The notes beneath the pieces are model-generated. The model had not been told where the DNA came from. It made no database searches and saw nothing but the letters and a program-made list of their open reading frames with translations. A stretch of 8,438 bases of DNA from Deltaproteobacteria bacterium (lineage in GTDB: Bacteria; Desulfobacterota; Desulfobacteria; Desulfobacterales; ETH-SRB1). Location of the stretch: the NCBI GenBank assembly GCA_030627475.1, contig DAOURZ010000041.1, forward strand, positions 1-8,438, read 5' to 3'. The first letter of the stretch is position 1. Every line of letters begins with the position of its first letter. Below, one piece after another: positions 1 through 5,311 of this stretch. The translations under genes and the position numbers were made by a program.

Positions 1-545
1 ACGATAATATTAGCACTTATTTTGACATTCCAATACAGCATGTCAGCAATTCCGTTTTAAAAAGAATGGGTCGAAAATATACACGTGACGAGTTATACAG
101 GCTGTTTGAAAAAATCAGAGAAGCAGCTCCTGCTTGTGTACTGCGAACAACTGCTATAGTGGGCTTTCCCGGAGAAACAGATAACGATTTTCAACAGTTG
201 TTTGATTTTATGGAAGATATTTGTTTCGATCACCTTGGTGTTTTTATATATTCTGATTCCGAAGATTTGCCATCTCACAGACTTTCCAGCCATGTTCCGA
301 AGAACACAGCAAAAAAAAGACATGACCTGCTGATGTCTCGTCAGGCAGAGATATCTCTGAAAAATAATCAAAAGTATATAGGAAGAGTTCTGCGAGTTCT
401 AATGGAAGAAAAATCAAAAGACAATTTATTTATCGGCAGAACATGTTTTCAGGCCCCGGAAGTAGATGGAATTACATATATTAATTCAAATCAGTTACAG
501 CTCGGTAGATTTGCCGATATAAAGATTACAGACGCTTTTGAATAA
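1..545 (+). CDS. rimO: Ribosomal protein uS12 methylthiotransferase RimO, 3' part only
   Basis: RimO is a radical-SAM iron-sulfur enzyme that adds a methylthio group to a conserved aspartate of ribosomal protein S12 in the cytoplasm. The reading frame is open to the left edge (first whole codon at position 3), so the true start and the N-terminal domain with the radical-SAM CxxxCxxC cluster lie outside the window. About 180 residues are visible. The end of the radical-SAM barrel is seen as YFDIPIQHVSNSVLKRMGRK, then the TTAIVGFPGET motif and DHLGVFIYSD. A short TRAM-like domain follows, with GRTCFQAPEVDGITYI and the terminal FADIKITDAFE. The APEVDG pattern and this ending fit RimO better than the paralogues MiaB or MtaB. 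The ATG at 66 is an internal methionine, not the start. The next gene begins 20 nt downstream. Confidence 0.9.
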   Translation, partial: DNISTYFDIPIQHVSNSVLKRMGRKYTRDELYRLFEKIREAAPACVLRTTAIVGFPGETDNDFQQLFDFMEDICFDHLGVFIYSDSEDLPSHRLSSHVPKNTAKKRHDLLMSRQAEISLKNNQKYIGRVLRVLMEEKSKDNLFIGRTCFQAPEVDGITYINSNQLQLGRFADIKITDAFE

Positions 546-565
546 GATCTGGCAGGAAAAACAGT

Positions 566-1546
566 ATGATTGATCTGAAAAATAAAATACTTTCCATGGT
601 AAGTGAAGATTTCGCTGAAATTGAACACGCACTTAAACAGAATTTAAATCCGTATCTTGATCTAATTTCAGAGGTTGCAAGTCATATATTGTTTTCAGGA
701 GGCAAGAGATTAAGACCTTTGCTGATGATCCTTTCGGCAAGAATTTGTGGATATAAAGGAAATATGGATAAAACTTATTCCACAATTTTTGAATATTTGC
801 ATGCCGCCACCTTGCTGCATGACGACCTTGTTGATGGAGCGACTTTGCGCCGAGGGAAGCCTGTCGCACATTCAATATGGGGAAATTCCATTACAGTTCT
901 GACCGGAGATTTTCTTCTGGGGCGTTCACTTTCAATTTCGGCTAAAACAGGACTCCTCAAAGTAATACAAATTATCACTAAAATAACCGAGGATATGTCC
1001 CAGGGAGAAATTCACCAGTTAACAAGAATAGGAAATTTAGACCTGACGGAAGATGAATATATGGAAATAATCCGGCGCAAGACTGCTGTACTTATACAGG
1101 GAGCATGCTGGACGGGCGCCCTCATTGCAGATGCTTCGGAAAAAGAGGAAAAAGGTCTTGCAGAATACGGCTTTGATCTGGGAATTGCTTTTCAGATGGC
1201 GGATGATCTGCTTGACTATACATCGGACACAAGCATTCTTGGGAAAGAGGTCGGAACAGATCTGAAAGAAGGAAAACTCACACTTCCTGTAATCTATTCT
1301 TTAAAAAAAGCTGATTACGAAGACAGGATCATTATGGAAAAAATAATTACAGATAAAAATTTTTCTTTTAATGATTTTGAAATATTGATAGAATTATTAA
1401 AAAAATATGGCGGACTTGAATATACAAAAAAACTTGCATCAAAACATATTGAAAAGGCAAAAAATTCTATTTTGTTTTTTGAACCTTCTGCAACAAAAGA
1501 ATTGCTTTTAAATATAGCCGATTATGCTCTGGTTCGTAAGGCTTGA
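566..1546 (+). CDS. ispB: Long-chain (E)-polyprenyl diphosphate synthase, IspB/HepT type
   Basis: This cytosolic enzyme condenses isopentenyl diphosphate units onto an allylic diphosphate to build the side chain of a respiratory quinone. The 326-residue length is normal for the family. GGKRLRP is at residues 45-51, the first aspartate-rich motif DDLVD at 86-90 followed by RR at 95-96, GDFLLGRS at 114-121, and the second aspartate-rich motif DDLLD at 213-217 followed by GTDLKEGKLTLP. All catalytic motifs are intact. The fifth residue before the first motif is a small alanine (A81), not an aromatic, which fits a long-chain product rather than farnesyl diphosphate. The exact chain length (heptaprenyl, octaprenyl or other) cannot be read from the sequence, so the ispB symbol denotes the family. 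The ATG at 566 has a weak AGG about 9 nt upstream. The gene is 20 nt after rimO and probably cotranscribed with it. Confidence 0.88.
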   Translation: MIDLKNKILSMVSEDFAEIEHALKQNLNPYLDLISEVASHILFSGGKRLRPLLMILSARICGYKGNMDKTYSTIFEYLHAATLLHDDLVDGATLRRGKPVAHSIWGNSITVLTGDFLLGRSLSISAKTGLLKVIQIITKITEDMSQGEIHQLTRIGNLDLTEDEYMEIIRRKTAVLIQGACWTGALIADASEKEEKGLAEYGFDLGIAFQMADDLLDYTSDTSILGKEVGTDLKEGKLTLPVIYSLKKADYEDRIIMEKIITDKNFSFNDFEILIELLKKYGGLEYTKKLASKHIEKAKNSILFFEPSATKELLLNIADYALVRKA

Positions 1547-1552
1547 TTGAGT

Positions 1553-1602
1553 TTTGAATTTTAGGTTTTAGGTTGAAAAAAAGAAGGCAATCTTTGAATT
1601 TT
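1553..1602 (+). repeat. Short direct repeats in the 74-nt gap before the exported protein gene
   Basis: The 10-mer TTTGAATTTT occurs at 1553-1562 and again at 1593-1602. Between them is a back-to-back duplication of TTTTAGG (1559-1565 and 1566-1572). No convincing promoter or terminator is visible in this gap. The repeats may be only low-complexity AT-rich sequence, or residues of slippage. They are recorded because this is the longest spacer in the plus-strand cluster. Confidence 0.3.
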
Positions 1603-1620
1603 CGTTCAGGCACTGATTAG

Positions 1621-2820
1621 ATGTATTTATCTTCATGGATTAAAAAATTAGTTTTTACAGTTTTCATACTTGCTGTCGCCGCAAACTTGTCAGGTATTGT
1701 TAATGCTGAGGAAGATACTTCGGAAAGAATTATTGAAGTGATAGGAACGAACACAATTCGAGGCGGTGATGTTGCAAAAGCCAGAGAACGGGCGATTAAA
1801 AACAGCCTGGTTTCTGCGGTCGAGCTTGCTGTTACGGATCTTTTGCCTATTGAGTCGATGATACAGAATTTTAAAATATTAAATGAAATTCTTTATGATA
1901 ACTCTTCAAAATTTGTTGGATACTACAAAGTCCTCACGGAATTAAAATCCGGAAAAACGTACAGAGTACTTGTTCAGGCGACAGTATCAATCTCTGTAAT
2001 TAAGCAGCAGTTGATGAGCACAGGCATAAAAGTTCGCAAAAAAACCATGCCTGACGTACTTTTTTTTATTGCAGAACAGAATCTTTATGACATCTTGCCG
2101 CGATACTGGTGGATGGAAGATATATCTGTTGTAAAGAGTTATTCCGAAATTGCCATGGCAGAAGGTCTGCTTAGAAATGGTTTTTTTGTAATTGATCAAA
2201 AAAATTTAATTAAAAATGAAGAATTTGAAGCAATGAAATACAAACCCGATCTTAGTAACGAGGAGGCAGTCAGGCTTGGAAATAGTTTACGTGCAGATGT
2301 AGTCATAGCAGGAAGATCTAAAGCCGATATAGCCCCGAATACTATGGGAGAAAACATAAAATCATTTATTGGCGTTGTGTCTGCCCGTGCATTACGGACA
2401 GATACAGGAAAAGAGATTGCTTCTACCACGCAGACAGTGGTTTCTGTTAATCAAGATGATATCACAGGCGGAAGGGATGCTCTTACAAATGCAGGATACC
2501 TTGCAGGCAGGGAACTGGCTTCACAAATAGCTATTATATGGCAAAAAGAAGTTACAAAAAGCCTTTCAACAGTAGCGATCATTGTTGAAGGTACAAGCTA
2601 TTTATCAAGCTTTGTTATTTTTCGCAACATATTGAATGAAATTCCTGGAGTTGTTACAGCGCAAACAAGCGAAATGAAAGCTGATGAGGCAACCATAATT
2701 GTAACTTTTCAGGGAAATGCAAAAGAGCTTGCAGATGCCTTGATGTCGAAGAATTTTGAAACATTTGGTATAAATATTTACGAAGTTTCCCAAGATCATT
2801 TAAGGGTCAGACTTATTTAA
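1621..2820 (+). CDS. Exported protein of unknown function with FlgT-N-like N-terminal domain
   Basis: I do not recognise a named gene. The 399-residue product starts with a Sec-type signal peptide: lysines at residues 8-9, a hydrophobic core at about 10-23, and a likely cleavage after VNA (A29). There is no lipobox cysteine, so it is probably periplasmic and soluble. Residues 36-130 (VIGTNTIRGGDVAKARERAI, then a segment ending YRVLVQATVSI) resemble the N-terminal domain of the flagellar assembly protein FlgT and related envelope proteins. Residues 143-310 look like a TolB-N/CsgG/LpoB-type alpha/beta domain: EGLLRNGFFVID, ADVVIAGRS, then ALRTDTGKEIAS. The last 85 residues (VAIIVEG, IPGVVTA, ATIIVTFQG, LADAL) read as a small beta-alpha-beta module. 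An in-frame TAG ends at 1620, directly before the ATG, so the start is firm, with a weak AGG 10 nt upstream. No flagellar genes are nearby, so a flagellar role is not supported by context. Its neighbours make quinone side chains and phospholipids, which suggests an envelope role. Domain calls are by eye. Confidence 0.75.
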   Translation: MYLSSWIKKLVFTVFILAVAANLSGIVNAEEDTSERIIEVIGTNTIRGGDVAKARERAIKNSLVSAVELAVTDLLPIESMIQNFKILNEILYDNSSKFVGYYKVLTELKSGKTYRVLVQATVSISVIKQQLMSTGIKVRKKTMPDVLFFIAEQNLYDILPRYWWMEDISVVKSYSEIAMAEGLLRNGFFVIDQKNLIKNEEFEAMKYKPDLSNEEAVRLGNSLRADVVIAGRSKADIAPNTMGENIKSFIGVVSARALRTDTGKEIASTTQTVVSVNQDDITGGRDALTNAGYLAGRELASQIAIIWQKEVTKSLSTVAIIVEGTSYLSSFVIFRNILNEIPGVVTAQTSEMKADEATIIVTFQGNAKELADALMSKNFETFGINIYEVSQDHLRVRLI

Positions 2821-2842
2821 CTTTATTGGAACATCGGCTAAA

Positions 2843-3403
2843 TTGACCATAAATATTCCTAATAGTTTAACTCTTGGCAGAATACTGCTAACTCCTCTTT
2901 TTGTTATTTTTCTGCTGAAAGATTTATTATCATTTGCTCTTTTGGTTTTTACCATAGCTGCTATAAGCGATGCTTTAGACGGGCTTTTTGCAAGATATTT
3001 TAATCAGCATACAGAATTTGGGGCTTACCTTGATCCTATAGCAGATAAGCTCCTTTTAGCTTCGGCTTTTGTAAGCCTGGCAATTCTTAAAATAGTACCT
3101 GGCTGGCTGACAGTTATCGTAATAAGTCGTGATATTTTGATACTGCTGGGAGTTACTATTTTTGCAATGACTAATATTAGTTTTGATGTAAAGCCGAGTA
3201 TCGCCAGTAAATGTACTACCGTTGCCCAGCTTTCCACAGTTTTTTTAGTCCTCCTCAATCCAACGCTTCCTGATTTTTATATGATTCAATTGTTATTATA
3301 CTGGCTCACGGCAGGGCTTACAATAATATCAGGACTTCATTATATTTATATAGGTATGAATATAATTCAGAATGTTTCGGAAAACAATCAGGCGCAAAAA
3401 TAA
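2843..3403 (+). CDS. pgsA: CDP-diacylglycerol--glycerol-3-phosphate 3-phosphatidyltransferase
   Basis: PgsA is an integral inner-membrane enzyme that makes phosphatidylglycerol phosphate from CDP-diacylglycerol and glycerol 3-phosphate, the committed step to phosphatidylglycerol and cardiolipin. The 186-residue length matches the family. The opening NIPNSLTLGRILLTP is typical. The full CDP-alcohol phosphotransferase signature is present: D43, D46, G47, A50 and R51, then G60, D64 and D68. SRD at 95-97 and SKCTTVAQ at 122-129 correspond to the PgsA-typical GKxKTxxQ block, with the second lysine replaced by threonine. Several hydrophobic segments follow (about 12-40, 70-82, 86-110, 127-142, 146-172). 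The start is TTG at 2843; no in-frame ATG lies near the conserved N-terminus, and only a poor GGA is seen 12 nt upstream. The gap from the preceding gene is 22 nt, so translation may depend on it. A different CDP-alcohol transferase is possible but less likely. Confidence 0.85.
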   Translation: MTINIPNSLTLGRILLTPLFVIFLLKDLLSFALLVFTIAAISDALDGLFARYFNQHTEFGAYLDPIADKLLLASAFVSLAILKIVPGWLTVIVISRDILILLGVTIFAMTNISFDVKPSIASKCTTVAQLSTVFLVLLNPTLPDFYMIQLLLYWLTAGLTIISGLHYIYIGMNIIQNVSENNQAQK

Positions 3404-3436
3404 TTCGGGGCAGGACAGGGGATCGGAGGCTATGCT

Positions 3437-3718
3437 ATGGCAAAGAAAGTGAGAGCGCATGCAATAATAAGCGGCAGGGTTCAAGGGGTTTTCTTTAGAA
3501 TGGAAACAAAACGTGTGGCAGATAGCTACAAAGTTTTGGGTTGGGTAAAAAACAGAATAAATGGGACAGTTGAAGCTGTTTTTGAAGGTAATAAAGAAAA
3601 TGTAAACTCAATTCTTGAATGGTGCAAGGACGGCCCGCGCCTCGCTGATGTTAAAAAAGTGGATATAACATTGGAAGACTACAAAGGTGAGTATTATGAG
3701 TTTGAACTCAGATACTAA
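3437..3718 (+). CDS. acyP: Acylphosphatase
   Basis: This small cytosolic enzyme hydrolyses the carboxyl-phosphate bond of acyl phosphates such as acetyl phosphate or 1,3-bisphosphoglycerate. The 93-residue length is standard. The phosphate-binding signature GRVQGVFFR occupies residues 13-21, with the catalytic arginine R21, and GWVKNRINGTVE occupies 35-46, with the catalytic asparagine N39. A strong GGAGG at 3425-3429 sits 7 nt before the ATG at 3437. The nearby ATG at 3432 is in another frame and too close to that site. This is the last gene of the plus-strand cluster, 33 nt after pgsA, and it is followed by the tandem repeat and the terminator. The motifs make the call firm; the physiological substrate is unknown. 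Confidence 0.93.
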   Translation: MAKKVRAHAIISGRVQGVFFRMETKRVADSYKVLGWVKNRINGTVEAVFEGNKENVNSILEWCKDGPRLADVKKVDITLEDYKGEYYEFELRY

Positions 3719-3748
3719 GGAATGTGGACGAAATAACTTCAGCAAGTA

Positions 3749-3784
3749 GGCGCAAAAGGCATAAAAGGCATAAAAGGCGCAAGA
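3749..3784 (+). repeat. Four-copy 9-bp tandem repeat (GGCRYAAAA minisatellite)
   Basis: The units are GGCGCAAAA (3749-3757), GGCATAAAA (3758-3766), GGCATAAAA (3767-3775) and GGCGCAAGA (3776-3784). The two inner copies are identical. The outer copies share GGCGCAA, and the last one degenerates at its end. The array lies in the convergent intergenic region after acyP and just before the terminator hairpin. It does not code for anything recognisable. Such arrays usually arise by replication slippage and may vary in copy number between strains. Confidence 0.85.
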
Positions 3785-3788
3785 ATGA

Positions 3789-3833
3789 AAAAACGGTTTA
3801 TTTAATCCTTGATAAATTAAATAAACCGTTTTT
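3789..3833. terminator. Bidirectional intrinsic terminator between acyP and the HU gene
   Basis: A perfect 18-bp inverted repeat pairs 3789-3806 with 3816-3833 around a 9-nt loop (3807-3815). Each arm has CGG/CCG at the base followed by AT-rich pairs. An A tract lies on the left (3788-3793) and a T tract on the right (3829-3833), so transcripts from either side would carry the hairpin followed by U residues. It is 70 nt after the acyP stop and 14 nt from the stop of the converging HU gene. The position between converging genes strongly supports termination of both. The stem is unusually AT-rich, so efficiency is uncertain. Confidence 0.85.
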
Positions 3834-3847
3834 CAATTCAGATTGAA

Positions 3848-4120
3848 CTATATGGCTTCTTTTAGTTTCTTTCCGGGCCGGAACTTAACAACATTACATG
3901 CTTTGATTTTAATTGGGTCACCTGTTTGAGGATTGCGGCCTTTACGAGCTTTTCTGCGGACTTTTGAAAAAGTTCCAAATCCTACAAGAGTAACTTTACC
4001 GTCTTTTTTCTTTAACGCCTTTGTTACACCATCCATAAAAGCATTTAGTGCACTTGATGCTGCGACCTTGGGAATACCGGCATCTTCCGCCATTTTCTCT
4101 ACTAATTCTGCTTTTGTCAT
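3848..4120 (-). CDS. hup: HU-family histone-like DNA-binding protein
   Basis: HU binds and bends DNA as a dimer with little sequence preference and helps compact the nucleoid. With the start at ATG 4120 the product is 90 residues, the usual HU length, and begins MTKAELVEKMAEDAG like many HU proteins. The family signature runs over residues 48-68, with GFGTF at 48-52, the basic arm RRKARKGRNPQTG at 56-68 and the DNA-intercalating proline P64. The C-terminus is VVKFRPGKKLKEAI. A GTG at 4126 would add two residues, but the GAGGAG site would then be only 1 nt away, whereas it is 7 nt from ATG 4120. The gene is likely monocistronic, with its own promoter upstream and the shared terminator 14 nt downstream. 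HU rather than IHF is inferred from overall similarity; the paralogue type (HupA or HupB) cannot be decided. Confidence 0.93.
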   Translation of the reverse strand: MTKAELVEKMAEDAGIPKVAASSALNAFMDGVTKALKKKDGKVTLVGFGTFSKVRRKARKGRNPQTGDPIKIKACNVVKFRPGKKLKEAI

Positions 4121-4127
4121 ACTCACT

Positions 4128-4133
4128 CTCCTC
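4128..4133 (-). promoter_or_regulatory. Ribosome-binding site that fixes the HU start
   Basis: On the minus strand GAGGAG occupies 4133 to 4128. It is 7 nt from the ATG at 4120 but only 1 nt from the upstream in-frame GTG at 4126, so it selects the ATG. Confidence 0.75.
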
Positions 4134-4178
4134 TTTGTTGTTGATTAATAACAATATAATTACCCTTGGTTTATCAGT

Positions 4179-4228
4179 ATTATAGCCTTTATTGTCAGCT
4201 CAATATAGCATGATTTTTCTAATGTCAA
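4179..4228 (-). promoter_or_regulatory. Candidate sigma70-type promoter for the HU gene
   Basis: On the minus strand a consensus TTGACA lies at 4228-4223. After a 15-nt spacer comes TATATT at 4207-4202, preceded by TGC, which makes an extended -10. A perfect TATAAT follows at 4184-4179, but its only nearby -35-like hexamer (TTGAGC, 4203-4198) is 13 nt away, too close for a standard promoter. The first pair is preferred, although 15 nt is shorter than the usual 17. The 191-nt gap between ftsY and the HU gene has no other recognisable feature: no hairpin terminator or small gene is visible there. Confidence 0.45.
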
Positions 4229-4311
4229 CACAAAACAGCACCATATAAGACTTTCCGTATAATATCTATCGTTAACTTGCTGTATGGTTATATCTGAAGG
4301 TAGATAATAAT

Positions 4312-5301
4312 TTAGAAAAGAGCGTCCACAAATTCTTTTGCATTAAAATCTTGTAGATCATCTATGTTTTCGCCAATACCAATATACTTCAGTTGAATTT
4401 TGAGAGTATCGCAAATACTTATAACAATGCCACCTTTTGCAGTTCCATCAAGCTTTGTAAGTGCTATCCCTGTTACCCCGAGTGCCTCATCAAATAGTTT
4501 AACCTGCGACAAGGCATTTTGACCTGTTGTAGCATCAAGGACTAAAATGATTTCATGTGGTGCGCCGGCCAGCTTTTTTGAGATGGTTCGTTTAATTTTT
4601 TTAAGTTCTTCCATAAGATTTATTTTGGTATGAATTCTTCCTGCAGTATCTACAAGAACAATATCCACATCCCTTGCAATAGCGGCTTCAATAGCATCAT
4701 AAGCTACAGAAGCAGGGTCAGCATGCTCCCTGTGCCTTACTATTTGAGCGCCTGCCCAGTCAGCCCATATCATAAGCTGCTCAACAGCCGCAGCCCTGAA
4801 AGTATCGGCAGCAGCTATCAATACTTTCTTTCCTTCTGAATTGAATTTTGCTGCAAGTTTTCCGATTGTGGTTGTTTTGCCGACACCGTTTATACCAATC
4901 ATCATTATTACTTTTGGCTTAACAGGAGCAGCTTCAGGAATTTGCTTTGGTGTTTGCAAATTAATAATTGAAAGTATTTCCTCTTTCAAAACATTCTTTA
5001 ATTGGTTTGCGTCAGATATTTTATAAGACTTTTTTGAAATTTTTTGAATAAAATCCATTGAAAGCTGTACGCCAATATCAGAAATTATCAAAAGCTCTTC
5101 TAATTCTTCTAATAAACTATCATCAATTTTTCTTTTTCCTGTAAATAGATCATCTATGTCTGTTGAAAGAATTTCGCGGGTTTTGGAAAGACCTTTTTTT
5201 AAACGTTCAAAAAAAGATGTTTTTTCCGATTGGTCTGAATTATCCTGTTTTTCTTTCTTTTCATCAAAATTTTCTTTCTTCTTGAACCAGCTAAGTGCCA
5301 T
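4312..5301 (-). CDS. ftsY: Signal recognition particle receptor FtsY
   Basis: FtsY is the membrane-associated GTPase that receives SRP-ribosome complexes and hands nascent membrane proteins to the Sec translocon. The product has 329 residues. A short charged N-terminal region (1-28) precedes an amphipathic membrane-targeting segment SFFERLKKGLSKTREIL (29-45), the N helical bundle to about 120, and the NG GTPase domain. GTPase motifs are all present: GINGVGKTTT (136-145), DTFRAAA (166-172), DTAGR (218-222), TKLDGTAKGG (282-291) and GIGENIDDLQDF (308-319). The acidic A domain is much shorter than in E. coli FtsY, as in many bacteria. The N-terminal targeting helix and the ending distinguish it from Ffh, which carries an M domain. 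Its start is 8 nt after the smc stop and its ribosome-binding site overlaps that stop, so the two are very likely cotranscribed and translationally coupled. Confidence 0.96.
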   Translation of the reverse strand: MALSWFKKKENFDEKKEKQDNSDQSEKTSFFERLKKGLSKTREILSTDIDDLFTGKRKIDDSLLEELEELLIISDIGVQLSMDFIQKISKKSYKISDANQLKNVLKEEILSIINLQTPKQIPEAAPVKPKVIMMIGINGVGKTTTIGKLAAKFNSEGKKVLIAAADTFRAAAVEQLMIWADWAGAQIVRHREHADPASVAYDAIEAAIARDVDIVLVDTAGRIHTKINLMEELKKIKRTISKKLAGAPHEIILVLDATTGQNALSQVKLFDEALGVTGIALTKLDGTAKGGIVISICDTLKIQLKYIGIGENIDDLQDFNAKEFVDALF

Positions 5302-5305
5302 AATT

Positions 5306-5311
5306 CACCTC
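5306..5311 (-). promoter_or_regulatory. ftsY ribosome-binding site overlapping the smc stop codon
   Basis: Reading the minus strand, TGAGGTGAATTATG contains the smc stop (TGA, 5312-5310), a GAGGTG site (5311-5306) that shares two bases with it, and the ftsY ATG (5301-5299). A ribosome finishing smc would occupy the ftsY initiation site, which implies coupling. Confidence 0.8.

Noticed and set aside
66..545. A 159-residue gene starting at ATG 66
   Set aside because: The frame is open to the left edge, and the upstream codons encode the conserved RimO segment YFDIPIQHVSNSVLKR, so ATG 66 is internal.
1547..1620. Promoter before the exported protein gene
   Set aside because: TTGA-like strings are present but no -10 hexamer lies at a suitable distance; the AT-rich repeats create chance matches.
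3749..3784. CRISPR array
   Set aside because: The units are 9 bp, directly abutting and without spacers; no cas genes are present.
3933..4148. Plus-strand frame opposite the HU gene
   Set aside because: It is the antisense of a well-supported HU gene and has no recognisable features of its own.
4255..4312. Terminator hairpin after ftsY
   Set aside because: Only a short imperfect complement (around ATCTA/TAGAT) separated by about 40 nt can be found, with no T tract, so it is not credible as a terminator.
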